Source: JBBRHQ01 sp963781345 (lineage in GTDB: Bacteria; Actinomycetota; Thermoleophilia; Solirubrobacterales; 70-9). From it: a stretch of 64,000 bases of DNA. The stretch lies in assembly GCA_963781345.1 (NCBI GenBank), contig CAWAFQ010000005.1:1-64000 (forward strand), in the 5' to 3' direction. Below the pieces are notes generated by a model. That model worked only from the letters and a program-made list of their open reading frames with translations, made no database searches and was not told the origin of the DNA. Of this stretch, positions 38,750 through 47,431 are shown in pieces. A program made the position numbers and the translations under genes. Numbering within the stretch: the stretch's first letter is position 1; every line of letters starts with the position of its first letter.

Positions 38750-39730
38750 TCAGCCGTCGCGGCCGCCCTGCGGGCGGCTCGCCGCCAGCGCCAGCCGGAA
38801 GAAGGGCAGGGCGACCGGGTGGCGGCCGAGCGGGTGCAGGTAGCGGGCGGCGAGCTCGGCCGAGGAGGCATCCTCGATCAGCTCGAAGCCACGCCCGGCG
38901 AGGTAGGCCGCGAGCTCGGCCGGGTCGAGCCCGAAGCGAAACGGCTCGCCGGCACGGCGGACGACGTCGATCGTCGCGCCGGCGCCCTCCGCCCCAGCAC
39001 CCTCGGCCCCGGCGCCCCCGGCCCCTTCGCCCCCCGCCAGGGTGCCGGCGTCGAGGTAGGTGAAGACGACCTGGCTGCCCGGCGCGCCGAGCGCCGCCAG
39101 CTGGCGCAGGGTCGCGTCGACCGCCTCCGCGCTGAGGTAGCCGGTCACCCCCTCCCAGATGAAGAAGGCCGGCTCCCCGGCGGCGAAGCCAGCGGCGCGC
39201 AGGCGCTCGCCGAGGTCGTCGTGCTCGAAGTCCATCGCCACCATCGAGACGTGACGGGGCAGCTCCCCGAGCAGGCTCTCGATCCGCTCGCGCTTCTTCG
39301 CCAGCGTCGCCGGCTCGTCGACCTCGAAGACGCGGGCGCCGCGGGCCGCCTCGACCCGGTAGGCGCGGGCGTCGAAGCCGGAGCCGAGGATCACCACCTG
39401 CCCGGCCCCCTGGGCCAGCGCCGCGCTCATCGCCTCGTCGATGAAGCGGGTCCGCACCAGCACCGCGACCCGCGCCCCCGGCCATCGGCGGTCGATGTAG
39501 CGGGGGACGAGCCGGCCCGTTAGCGGTGCCCGGGCCAGCGTCAGCGCCCCGCGCAGGCGGCGGCCGAGGAACGCCGCCGCGAAGGGATCCTCGAAGAGGC
39601 GGCGCTGCGGCGGCAGCCCCGTCTCGATCGCGCGAAACAGCGTCACGTAGGCGGCGGTGCGGCTGGGGCCACTGCGGCCCTCACCGGCCTCGCGCTCGCT
39701 CACCTGCACCGCCGTCTCATCGCGGGCCAC
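38750..39730 (-). CDS. SAM-dependent methyltransferase, leucine-carboxyl-methyltransferase-like family
   Basis: A 326-aa class I methyltransferase: FEDPFAAAFLG and VRTRFIDEAM at the start, the SAM motif VVILGSGFDARAYR near residue 105, VFEVDEPATLAKKRER (motif II acidic residue) and FFIWEGVTGYLS. These define the family often annotated as 'putative SAM-dependent methyltransferase' in mycobacteria. A Gly/Ala-rich repeat (GGEGAGGAGAEGAG) is inserted near residue 220. Start is GTG 39730. The substrate is unknown. Confidence 0.85.
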   Translation of the reverse strand: MARDETAVQVSEREAGEGRSGPSRTAAYVTLFRAIETGLPPQRRLFEDPFAAAFLGRRLRGALTLARAPLTGRLVPRYIDRRWPGARVAVLVRTRFIDEAMSAALAQGAGQVVILGSGFDARAYRVEAARGARVFEVDEPATLAKKRERIESLLGELPRHVSMVAMDFEHDDLGERLRAAGFAAGEPAFFIWEGVTGYLSAEAVDATLRQLAALGAPGSQVVFTYLDAGTLAGGEGAGGAGAEGAGAEGAGATIDVVRRAGEPFRFGLDPAELAAYLAGRGFELIEDASSAELAARYLHPLGRHPVALPFFRLALAASRPQGGRDG

Positions 39731-39811
39731 CCTAGCCGCAGCACCCTGGCGCGACCCACCCTCCGCGGTTAGGGTGGGATCAACTGGCAAACCACGAAGT
39801 GGAGGCAAGAG

Positions 39812-40111
39812 ATGGCGATTGGCCTGGTCAACCGGTTCTCGGAGAGCTTCGACAGCGAACAGTACGACGCCGTAAGCAGAGTCCTCGATCTGCAGGGCAA
39901 CCCACCCGACGGCCTGATCTTTCAATCGTCCGGTCGCCTCGAGGGCGTCTTCCAAGTCTTCGCCGTCTGGGAGTCGCGCGAGCACTTCGACCGCTTCCGC
40001 GAAGACCGCCTGATCCCGGCGATGGTCGAGGCGGTCGGCGCCGAGGCGGTCGCCCAGATGCCCGACGCCGTCTACATCGAAGCCTCGATCCACGACTACG
40101 TCGTCCCTTAG
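39812..40111 (+). CDS. Small dimeric alpha-beta-barrel-like protein
   Basis: 99 aa with a GAGGCAAG leader before the ATG. Pattern GLIFQSSGRLEGVFQVFAVWESREHFDRF, with strands and helices as in monooxygenase-like/ferredoxin-fold proteins of the ABM type. There is no definite catalytic residue. Function unknown. Confidence 0.7.
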   Translation: MAIGLVNRFSESFDSEQYDAVSRVLDLQGNPPDGLIFQSSGRLEGVFQVFAVWESREHFDRFREDRLIPAMVEAVGAEAVAQMPDAVYIEASIHDYVVP

Positions 40112-40142
40112 GAGGGGACGCGGCGCGCGGCGCCGCGACAGG

Positions 40143-40241
40143 GCCCATCTCACCGTGCTCCACTACGACGCAGACTTCGACCGGATAGCGAGCGTCACCG
40201 GGCAGCCGTGCGAGTGGATCGCGCCCAGGGGTTCGCTCTAG
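40143..40241 (+). pseudogene. VapC (PIN domain) 3' remnant
   Basis: Thirty-two codons read AHLTVLHYDADFDRIASV ... EWIAPRGSL and stop at 40239-40241. This matches the last strand, catalytic D and tail of VapC at 31868 (ILHYDGDYDVI ... WLAPRGSL). No upstream PIN domain is present; the sequence between 40112 and 40143 is low-complexity GC. It is the end of a lost toxin gene. Confidence 0.75.
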
Positions 40242-40292
40242 CGTCAGAGGCGACGCGATGTCGTCTTCGGCGCGGATTAGCCTCGTCGGCCA

Positions 40293-41303
40293 ATGAGCGA
40301 GATCGTCGAGGGACTCTCCGAGCGCGAGCGGATCGCGAAGCTGTTCGCGGAGGACCGCTTCTTCTGGGTCGACACCACGACCGCCGAGGCGACCGCGGAG
40401 GCGCTTCGCGACGTTCTGAAGATCCCCGACGACGCGATCGGGCCGCTGCTCGACTTCTCCGAGTCGACCCCGCCGTCGCGCAAGTTCCACACCGACGCCG
40501 ATCACGTCGTCTTCTCCTTCGCCTGCTTCCTCGAGTCGCGGGCGACCGAGGCCGACGGGATGCACGGCCTGCGTGCGAGCGAGGTCCACGTCCTCGTCAG
40601 CGGCTCCTACCTGCTCACCGTCCACGGCGACCGCGCGCCGCTGCCGGAGCTTCTGTCCTCCTACGAATCCGACGGGCGCAGCGAGCAGTACGTCGTCTAC
40701 GCGGTTCTCGACGCGATGGTCGCGACCGGCTTCGACGCGCTCAATGAGGCCGAGATCGGGCTCGAGGGCCTGCAGCTGATCTCGACCAACCTGCGCACCG
40801 CGCGGATCCGGATGACGACGCTTCGGGCGATCAACTCACGGCTCTCCGGAATGCGGCGGCGGATCGGCCCCCAGCGCGGCATCTTCGAGCGGATCAGCGA
40901 GGAGGTCGGCCAGGTCAGGGGCCTCGAGCCCGACTCCGAGCGCTACTTCGAGCGCATCTATGACCAGCTCAACCGGCTCACCAACGCGATCGACAGCGCC
41001 GCCGACTCGATGGCGAAGCTGATCGACCTGCGGCTGAACGAGACGATGTACTGGCTGACGGTGGTCGCGACGATCTTTTTGCCGCTGACCTTCATCGTCG
41101 GCTTCTTCGGGATGAACTTCGAGTGGATGACGACGCGCGTCCAGACGCCGCTCGCCTTCTTCGCGCTCGGGATCGGCGCGCCGCTGCTCTTCGGAGGGCT
41201 GACCTGGCTCCTCGTCCACCGCCGCGGCACCCCGGTCGAGCAGGACGCCGACACCGTCGCGCGAATGCTGGCGGCGATGCGCCACTCGCACCCCCGGGCC
41301 TGA
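40293..41303 (+). CDS. corA: CorA-family magnesium/cobalt transporter
   Basis: 336 aa. A cytoplasmic alpha/beta domain is followed by a long helix, then two C-terminal membrane segments with the selectivity motif GMN in FIVGFFGMNFEWM at about residue 275. CorA pentamers conduct Mg2+ down its gradient. All expected features are present and length is typical. The first 17 residues vary in possible starts; ATG 40293 is used. Confidence 0.9.
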   Translation: MSEIVEGLSERERIAKLFAEDRFFWVDTTTAEATAEALRDVLKIPDDAIGPLLDFSESTPPSRKFHTDADHVVFSFACFLESRATEADGMHGLRASEVHVLVSGSYLLTVHGDRAPLPELLSSYESDGRSEQYVVYAVLDAMVATGFDALNEAEIGLEGLQLISTNLRTARIRMTTLRAINSRLSGMRRRIGPQRGIFERISEEVGQVRGLEPDSERYFERIYDQLNRLTNAIDSAADSMAKLIDLRLNETMYWLTVVATIFLPLTFIVGFFGMNFEWMTTRVQTPLAFFALGIGAPLLFGGLTWLLVHRRGTPVEQDADTVARMLAAMRHSHPRA

Positions 41304-41370
41304 TCAGCCGGCGCGGAAGCCGAGGACGACCCCCGCTGTCTGCGACGTGCAGACCGCGCTTCGCGGTGAC

Positions 41371-41652
41371 TCAGCCGACCTCGAGGTACTTTCGCAGTGC
41401 CTTGCGGATCACCGCCGATGTCGTTTCGCGGTCATGCTCGGCCCGCTGTGCCAGCGCCTCTCGAAGCTCCGGCTCGAGGCGGACCGACTCCACGCTGGCG
41501 GGCCCCGATCCGAGTGGCGGCCGTCCCGGTCGTCGGCGCAGGGTCTCATCGACGTCATAGCCCGCCTCGGCGCCTTCGGCGAGGTCGGCGATCAGCTCGT
41601 CGGTGATCGGCTTGCCGCTCCGGGTCGTTCCGTGGGTCTTCTTGCCAGCCAT
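41371..41652 (-). CDS. Ribbon-helix-helix antitoxin (CopG-like)
   Basis: 93 aa beginning MAGKKTHGTTRSGKPIT. A middle DELIADLAEGAEAGYDVDETLRR segment precedes a C-terminal RHH domain (SVRLEPELREALAQRAEHDRETTSAVIRKALRKYL). Such proteins repress their operon and neutralise the upstream-encoded toxin. It starts 2 bp behind the stop of the toxin-like gene at 41655. Confidence 0.8.
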   Translation of the reverse strand: MAGKKTHGTTRSGKPITDELIADLAEGAEAGYDVDETLRRRPGRPPLGSGPASVESVRLEPELREALAQRAEHDRETTSAVIRKALRKYLEVG

Positions 41653-41654
41653 TC

Positions 41655-41892
41655 TCAACCCCCCGGAATCAGGCGCCTGTATTTCGGCCGCATCCTCATC
41701 GCGTGGATCGCAAGCTCCGGGCCAACCGCGCGAACGATCGTCACAACCTCCAATAGATCCGCGCTCTGGGAGGGGCCCAGATACAGGCGGGTGTCGTCGT
41801 CCTGGTCGAAGATCGCCATTGCCCTGCTCACCACGTGTTGGATGTCCTCGTCGGCGACGCCGTGCTCGTGCCGACGGATGGATTTCTACCAT
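41655..41892 (-). CDS. Toxin-like small protein, N-terminus frameshifted
   Basis: A coding frame not open from any normal start: HGVADEDIQHVVSRAMAIF ... RLYLGPSQSADLLEVVTIV ... IHAMRMRPKYRRL, about 75 aa, ending at TGA 41655-41657. This resembles the small BrnT/DUF4258-like toxins encoded ahead of RHH antitoxins. ATG 41892 begins MVEIHPSAR in another frame; joining it requires an indel near 41855-41868. Either the toxin has been inactivated or the sequence has an error. It forms a toxin-first pair with 41371. Confidence 0.6.
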
Positions 41893-41948
41893 AGAATTGT
41901 AGTACGAAACTCGGCGCTTGCAAGTTCCGCTCGATCCACGGGCGGCGC

Positions 41949-42380
41949 TCAGCCCCCAGCCAGCGGGTTCTCCCAGCGCAGGCCGGCGAAGCGGGCGAAG
42001 TCGCCGTCGGTGCTGCAGACGGTGAGACCGTGCTCGATCGCGAGCGCGGCGAGGTGGGCGTCGGGGACAAGCTCGGAGCGGTTGACCTCCGGCATCAGCG
42101 CCTCGAGGACCTCGGCGTGGCGCTCGGTCGGGACCGGGACCCAGGCCGAGGGAGCGGAGAGCCAGAGGCGCACCTGCCCCCAGGCGTCGGCGACCGCGAC
42201 AGGGCGCTCGAAAAGCCGCGGATTTGAGACGAGGCGGATGAAGGCGATGGTCGATGGCCAGGGGAACCCGACCCGCGGGACGCCGGCGAGGCGCTCGTCG
42301 AGCCAGGGACGAGCGCGCTCGTGCTGGGGCATCTCGCGCACCGAGGCATAGACGAGCAGGTTGGCATCGAGGAGGATCAG
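41949..42380 (-). CDS. vapC: VapC-type PIN-domain toxin, CTG start
   Basis: 143 aa. PIN motifs: ILLDANLLVYASV, STIAFIRLVSNPRLF, and VPDAHLAALAIEHGLTVCSTDGDFARF. All acidic positions kept. The frame opens with CTG ATC overlapping the antitoxin's TGA (CTGA); no ATG, GTG or TTG fits, so CTG 42380 is the most likely start. Translational coupling to the antitoxin would allow this. Confidence 0.83.
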   Translation of the reverse strand: MILLDANLLVYASVREMPQHERARPWLDERLAGVPRVGFPWPSTIAFIRLVSNPRLFERPVAVADAWGQVRLWLSAPSAWVPVPTERHAEVLEALMPEVNRSELVPDAHLAALAIEHGLTVCSTDGDFARFAGLRWENPLAGG

Positions 42381-42626
42381 CGAAACGCCTCGCCCTCGGA
42401 GCGCGCCAGCGCGCCGGCGACGTCGTCGACGTCGGCAACCAGGGGCCGCCCGACGGAGAAGGCCTTGGTGCGGACAGGGAGGTCCGGGAGCCGCATCCTC
42501 ATCGTCGTGGCGCAGCCCGAGCCGCAGCAGCCGGTTGACCTCCTCCTTCAGGCCGCGCTCGCCACGGCGCCGGCGCCGCTCGATCTCGGCGGCGACATCA
42601 GGGTCTAGGGTCAGGGTGGTGCGCAT
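42377..42626 (-). CDS. vapB: VapB-type RHH antitoxin (frameshifted)
   Basis: ATG 42626 opens MRTTLTLDPDVAAEIERRRR and a second helix (LKEEVNRLLRLGLRH), a clear RHH domain. The C-terminal part (VRTKAFSVGRPLVADVDDVAG ... EGEAF) is in a different frame. The shift falls in about 42478-42510, and the total is 250 nt, one base out of frame. The stop overlaps the toxin's CTG. The toxin-neutralising tail is lost if the shift is real. Confidence 0.7.
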
Positions 42627-42777
42627 GTCATCGATACATCGGGTAGTTGATGACTTGATGTTATCAGCGACTTCGCTCACGGCATTGATCCTGGACCATC
42701 GCCTGCGACCCGTGGCGCGCAAATCGTGCCGATTCGCTGCATTTCCGGTGTCGTAAGCTGACCTGCACTTCGTCGGA

Positions 42778-43072
42778 ATGCCGCCTGCCGTGAGCCACAG
42801 ACTCCAGATATCCCTCAGCGACCGCCAGTACCGGCATCTTGCTCGACGAGCAGGCGCGCCGGGGCGTCTCGCTGGCCGAGCTGGTTCGCCAGGCGGTCGA
42901 GCTTCGCTACGGCCGTGCGGCGACGACGGAGGGGCGCTTGGCGGCGCTTCGGTCCGGGTTCGGCGCCTGGGCCGATCGCGAGGACGCCTCCGACCCCGAA
43001 CAGGAGTGGCGGGCCCTGCGCCCACCGATGGGTCCGCCGCCAAACCAGGAATCGTCCTCTTCGGCTTCCTGA
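42778..43072 (+). CDS. Orphan ribbon-helix-helix antitoxin-like gene (frameshifted)
   Basis: It begins MPPAVSHRLQISLSDRQYRHL. One extra T near 42839-42840 breaks the frame, and the continuation is LDEQARRGVSLAELVRQAVELRYG with a helix-rich acidic tail ending in WRALRPPMG. Corrected, about 97 aa with a CopG-like DNA-binding N-terminus. No toxin gene follows: the next 60 codons are broken. GTG 42790 is an alternative start. Confidence 0.55.
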
Positions 43073-43133
43073 TCGCGGTGTCGGCGCTGAGGGCCGAGCC
43101 GTCCAACCGCCTCAAGCCCATCGCCACCGCACC

Positions 43134-43343
43134 CGCTTCCCCGCCTGCGAGCAGTACGCGGCGATCATCAACCGCCTCAGCGACGAGTACGGCAACGACG
43201 CCTCGAAGAAGGTCACGGTCAGCCTCGACCAGCCACTCGCCGATGGCGCGGTCGGGGCGCTTCGGCTGACCATCCTCCCCGACCGCGGCCACGCCCACCC
43301 GGTGCGCTCGGGCAATGCGGGATGCGGTGCCCTCAACGACTAG
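43134..43343 (+). pseudogene. Unidentified gene remnant
   Basis: Seventy codons with sensible use end at TAG 43341-43343 (RFPACEQYAAIINRLSDEYG, then KKVTVSLDQPLADGA). No start or Shine-Dalgarno is found in frame, and sequence on its left reads in other frames (KPGIVLFGFLIAVSALRA, a hydrophobic segment). It looks like the 3' part of a lost gene. I do not recognise it. Confidence 0.4.
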
Positions 43344-43353
43344 TCTCCAGACA

Positions 43354-43659
43354 ATGGTTCTCTACACCTGCGGAGCAGAAAAGAGCGGGGGCGCCCTGCC
43401 CGGCCCACTCGCCCATCCCTGCGGGCGAGCGGCGAAGGCCCTCGACGACGCCGGCCACGACTACGAGCTGAAGACCGTTGGCGGCTACCGGATGATGCCC
43501 TGGACCTGGCGCACCCGCTCGCGCGACCGCGCCGAGATAAAGCGCCTGAGCGGCCAGCAGCAGGTGCCGATCCTCGTCCTCGACGACGGCAAGGTGATCT
43601 CCGGCTCGGGAGAGATCGCCGAGTGGGCCACGGCGAACGAGCCGGCCGCCAAGACCTGA
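43354..43659 (+). CDS. Glutathione S-transferase N-terminal / glutaredoxin-like protein
   Basis: 101 aa. MVLYTCGAEKSGG, then CGRAAKALDDAGHDYELKTV and the cis-proline region QQQVPILVLDDGKVISGSGEIAEWA make the thioredoxin fold of GST N-terminal domains. The CxxC of glutaredoxins is absent, with a single Cys near position 6. Actinobacteria generally lack glutathione, so the true thiol partner may be mycothiol or none. It converges with the PadR gene, 3 bp apart. Confidence 0.8.
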   Translation: MVLYTCGAEKSGGALPGPLAHPCGRAAKALDDAGHDYELKTVGGYRMMPWTWRTRSRDRAEIKRLSGQQQVPILVLDDGKVISGSGEIAEWATANEPAAKT

Positions 43660-43662
43660 GCC

Positions 43663-44190
43663 TCAGCGCCCGCCGTAGATCTCGCGCTTGATCAGGGTGA
43701 CGGAGCGGATCACCGAGTCGAGGAACGGAGCGACCTCCTCGGTCAGGCGCTTGTATTCCTTCTCGCCGTCCTTGGTGATCGCATAGAAGCGCCGGGTGCG
43801 CTTGTCGGGATGCTCCCAATCCCCCTTGATCATCCCCTTCGACTCCATCTCCCGAAGCAGCGGATACATCGTGTTCGGGTTGACCGAGATCACCCCCTGA
43901 GTGATCGACTCGATCTCCTCGATCAGCTGATTCCCATAAGACGCCTCCCGCCGGATCAGATGCAGCACCAGCAGCGGAAACACATCCCGCCGCCGAATCT
44001 CCCCCCCAAACACATCCGACGGCCGCCCCCCACGCTTCTTGCGCCGAGCCGACTGCTCGCGCTCAGCGGCGCGAGCAGTCTCCGCGACGGCATCGCGAAG
44101 CGGCTTTGAGGCCTCCCGTGCGATTGGGGAGTCTAGGGGGTTGTTAGAGATAAGGAGTCGGGAACGCCGCAGCCCAGTCATCGGGCTCAT
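43663..44190 (-). CDS. PadR-family transcriptional regulator
   Basis: 175 aa. The winged HTH reads FPLLVLHLIRREASYGNQLIEEI ... SVNPNTMYPLLREMESKGMI, followed by the beta wing (DKRTRRFYAITKDGEKEYKRL). PadR proteins sense phenolics or drugs, and no target gene is adjacent. The start at ATG 44190 coincides with the CAT of the tRNA-like fragment at 44181 and has no Shine-Dalgarno; a start inside the next 30 codons is possible. Confidence 0.85.
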   Translation of the reverse strand: MSPMTGLRRSRLLISNNPLDSPIAREASKPLRDAVAETARAAEREQSARRKKRGGRPSDVFGGEIRRRDVFPLLVLHLIRREASYGNQLIEEIESITQGVISVNPNTMYPLLREMESKGMIKGDWEHPDKRTRRFYAITKDGEKEYKRLTEEVAPFLDSVIRSVTLIKREIYGGR

Positions 44191-44214
44191 AACCCGAAGG
44201 TCGCGTGTGCGACC
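44181..44214 (+). other. Initiator tRNA(Met) anticodon-arm fragment
   Basis: TCGGG-CTCATAA-CCCGA (44181-44197) is a perfect 5-bp anticodon stem and CAU loop with the three G:C pairs diagnostic of bacterial initiator tRNA. The AAGGTCG variable region follows. The T-arm is shortened (no TTCAA), and no acceptor or D-arm can be built upstream, so this is not a functional tRNA gene. It may mark an old integration or rearrangement point. Confidence 0.5.
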
Positions 44215-44354
44215 CCAGGATCTTTTCCGGGTCCATGCCGCCGTGCATGCCCCGGTCGGTCGCTGGCACTCGAGCGGGATGCGAGACTCTTTATGCGCGA
44301 GACAGATCCCGTCGCTAGCTTGAGCGGACCCGACGCTTCGAAAGGAGCTGCTCC

Positions 44355-44723
44355 ATGAACATGAGGAAGATCGGACTCACCGCGGCACTGATCGCGATCG
44401 CAGTAGCCGCTCTGCCTGCACTCGCGGGCGCCAGCGGGGGAACTGCGGGCAAGGTCAGCATTCAGGCCCAACAGGGCGGCTTCTTCGGCTATGTCCACAG
44501 CAGCAAGCAGTCGTGCGAGAGCGGGCGCAGAGTCGTGCTCTTCAAGCAGAAGGGCGACACGCAAAGGCGCCGCATTGACACCAAGATCGGTACCGACATC
44601 GCTCAGCCGAACGGTCCGGACTCGATGTGGTCGATCAACACCAAGCGCCGCGGCGACTTCTACGCCTATGTCTCGAAGACCTCGAACTGCAAGGCCGCCT
44701 ACAGCAAGACGATCAGCAACTGA
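44355..44723 (+). CDS. Small secreted protein of unknown function
   Basis: 122 aa with a typical Sec signal (MNMRKIGLTAALIAIAVAALPALAGA). The mature part is basic, with two Cys (QSCESGRRVVLF ... SNCKAAYS) that could form a disulfide, and strand-rich (FFGYVHS, FYAYVSKT). The ATG has AAAGGAG about 10 bases upstream. It resembles small extracellular beta-domain proteins of actinobacteria; no activity can be inferred. Confidence 0.7.
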   Translation: MNMRKIGLTAALIAIAVAALPALAGASGGTAGKVSIQAQQGGFFGYVHSSKQSCESGRRVVLFKQKGDTQRRRIDTKIGTDIAQPNGPDSMWSINTKRRGDFYAYVSKTSNCKAAYSKTISN

Positions 44724-44764
44724 GGCGGACGCCGAAGAGCATCCGCCGTCCGCGAAGGCCGACG

Positions 44765-45937
44765 CTAGTCCCGCGGCACAACCGAGGGGGTCTGCGCCTG
44801 CCGCTCGCAGGCCGCGACCTGTGAATCGGCATCGCCGATGCCGCTCGAAGCGGGTTGCCCGCCACGCGGTTGCGTGATCGGGGCGTTCCCCGGGTCACGT
44901 CGAGTCGGCACCCAGGGACAGAGGTAGCGGACCTGGAGGCCGGGAGAGCGGGGGCTCGCGCCGTTCTTCCCGCAGCCGCCGTGGCAGGTCTCGCCCCAGC
45001 GCCCGGGCCAGCCGTTCCAAGAGATCGGAACCGGGAAGGAGATGTCGGCGTCTAGGGAGGACTCGGGCAGCGGGCGGATGCAGCGGTCCGCCAGGCAGGC
45101 GGAGTCGCGGTTCTCGCTCCACGCGACGCCGCCGTCGTGGTTCTCCTCGGGGAGCGGGTTGCCGAACAGCGACGCGTACTGGCGGCAGTCGCTCTCGCAG
45201 CGGAAGCGGTAGGTCGCGTGGGTTCCATTGGCGGGAAAGGCGATGACGTGGCTTTGGTGCATCAGCAGCGCCTCCTTTGCCACCTCGATTCGATCGGTGT
45301 GGGCGGCGTAGATGGCCCCGACGACCTGCGGCCGACGGCTGGCGGTGGTGATCACGGTGAGGCCCTCCCAATCGCCCTCGTGGTCATCGCAGTAGAACTC
45401 GCAGCGGTTCTGCCTGCCGTTGTAGTCGTTGTAGCGGTAGAAGGCCCAGTAGTCCCAGTACCAGCGGCCATCGTGGCTGGTGCGCCGGTAATAGACGGCC
45501 GAGCTCGGGCCGCCGTCGCAGTCGAGCGGCGCCCTGACCACGCAGGGCCCGGCCGGCGGCGCGTAGGCATCGGCGCCGTCGTCGATGTGGCCATGCAGGT
45601 CGAGGTAGGGGACTTCGTCCTTGAGGTCGATCGGTCGCGAGACCGCAGAGCAGGGGGCCTCGCCGCCCGGGCAGCCGAGGTGGGCGCCGCCTCCCGGGTA
45701 GCGCTCGGCGAGGAAGCGGTGAATCTCGAGGGGCCGCCAGCGCTCGGCGCTGTCGAACTTCAGGTAGGGGCGGAACTGCAGCGCCAAACGGAGCTCGGCA
45801 GCGCCGCCGTGTTCGCCCAACGCCAACCCAGGGGCGACCGGGACCGTCGGCAGCGTCTGGGTCGACTCGGATCCACCGCCTCCGCCGCAGCCGCCAAGGC
45901 CGATCAGGGCCGTGAGGATCAGGGCAGTGACGCCCAC
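44765..45937 (-). CDS. Lipoprotein with Vps62-like domain
   Basis: A 390-aa lipoprotein: the lipobox LIGLGGC lies at the end of an N-terminal hydrophobic segment, with a Gly-rich spacer. The mature domain contains RFRPYLKFDSAERWRP, YYWAFYRYNDY-type aromatic stretches, HEGDWEGLTVI and many paired Cys. These match the bacterial 'Vps62-related' domain, whose function is unknown. The final 50 residues are basic and Pro/Ala-rich. Anchored on the outer face of the membrane. Confidence 0.75.
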   Translation of the reverse strand: MGVTALILTALIGLGGCGGGGGSESTQTLPTVPVAPGLALGEHGGAAELRLALQFRPYLKFDSAERWRPLEIHRFLAERYPGGGAHLGCPGGEAPCSAVSRPIDLKDEVPYLDLHGHIDDGADAYAPPAGPCVVRAPLDCDGGPSSAVYYRRTSHDGRWYWDYWAFYRYNDYNGRQNRCEFYCDDHEGDWEGLTVITTASRRPQVVGAIYAAHTDRIEVAKEALLMHQSHVIAFPANGTHATYRFRCESDCRQYASLFGNPLPEENHDGGVAWSENRDSACLADRCIRPLPESSLDADISFPVPISWNGWPGRWGETCHGGCGKNGASPRSPGLQVRYLCPWVPTRRDPGNAPITQPRGGQPASSGIGDADSQVAACERQAQTPSVVPRD

Positions 45938-46029
45938 GATGGCGGCCGTGACCCGGCGCTGACGGGGGGAGTGTCTGGTCTCTGCGCGAACGGTGATCAG
46001 CCTACCCGCAGGCCGGGCTCCGCAGGTGT

Positions 46030-47293
46030 CTATACGGGGCCACCGCGCCCCTCGAACATCGTCTGCAATACGCGGATCGCGTTTTGCCCGAGGATTGCCT
46101 CGGCATCGTCGGGAAACCGGCCTCGCAGGCGCTCGGGTATCTGTGCCAGGTCGTCGGCATTCTGGAGGCCGGCGAGGGTCGGCTTTATGAATCCGTCGAG
46201 GTCGGTGCCGAGGCCGATGTGCTGATAGCCCGCCCCGGCCTCGGTCATCGCTTCGATGTGGTCGCAGAGCAGGGCGACCGACTCCTCGACCGTCTCCGGC
46301 ACAGGTAGGCCCCCGTCACACATCTGGTGCTCGGCGAGGATCAGGCCGATGATCCCGCCGCGCCCGGCGATTCGGCGGATCGTCGCCGGGGAGAGGTTGT
46401 AGGACTGCTCGCCGAAGCGATAGCCCTCGTGGGTGGCGATGATCGGGTAGCGCTGCGGCGGGTTGCCGTGCTCTTGGTCGAGCTCCTCGACCAGGGCGAA
46501 GACCTCCTCGATCGCGTCCTCGCGCATGTGGCTGACGTCGATCAGGATCCGCTCCTCATACATCGCCTCGACCGCGGCCCGGCCCAGCTTCGTCAGCCCG
46601 CGGCGCCCGGGCTGGAAGAAGAGCAGCTTGTACTGCCACTCCTTCAGGAAAGGCAGCGCGGGCGTGTTCTTTGCGACCTCGCGGAAGAAGAGGTGGGCGA
46701 GGGTGACGTAGGCGACCCCGCTCCGGGCGAGCGCCCGCACGTTGCCGCGAACCTCGTCCTCGGTCGATCCGAGGTGAAAGCCTCCCTCGACGCAGTGGAC
46801 GAATGCGGTCTGTCCCCGCGCCAGCGCTTCCTCGAGATCGGCTCCCGAGCGGATGATGCGGTGCTCGTCCTGGTCGGCGGTCAAGCCCGGTGAGCTCTTC
46901 CTCGACGGCCTCGAGCTGGGCCATCAGGTCGTCGAAGTAGCCCGCCTCCGGTCGCCCCAGCGGCCACTTGCCGATGTCCATCTCGGCGAAGGGCTGGTAG
47001 AGGACGGAGAAGACGACGCCGACGCCCCCGGCGCGGAGCTTGGCGAGGTCGACACGCCAGCTGGCGTCGGTGGTCTCGAAGTTGATCTCCTCCGCGGCCC
47101 GGGCGAGCAGAAAGCGCCGCAGCTTGTTGACCCATCTCGAGCGCCCCCGGGTCATCGCCTTGAAGGCCCCGACGCCGAGCTCGCTGTCGGGGTCCTCGTC
47201 GCGTGCCGCCGCCTCCGGCAGATGCATCGGATAGTGGCAGTGCAGGTCGGCGATCAAGGCACGACTCTCACCCGGGTCCTGTTCGGAGGGCAT
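46030..47293 (-). CDS. Membrane dipeptidase family M19 (renal dipeptidase-like), frameshifted
   Basis: N-terminus IADLHCHYP has the first metal ligands (HxH type). The C-terminal portion carries THEGYRFG, ILIDVSHMR, IIGLILAEH and GLGTDLDGF, which are M19 metal and substrate motifs. The two parts lie in different frames; one extra A/T base at 46883-46884 separates LEAVEEELTGL from the continuation ADQDEHRI. Corrected length about 420 aa. It would hydrolyse dipeptides or related amide bonds. ATG 47293 or 47302. Divergent from the SGNH gene. Confidence 0.82.
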
Positions 47294-47431
47294 CCTGGGC
47301 ATAACCCTAGACCCGAGCCGCGGGCGCATGATCGGGCGCTTCTTCGATCGAGGACGCATGATCGAGCGATTCTTTGATCGAGGCCCCTGGGAATAGGGTG
47401 GCGCCATGGAGTGGCGCGACTCTGGAGTCCC

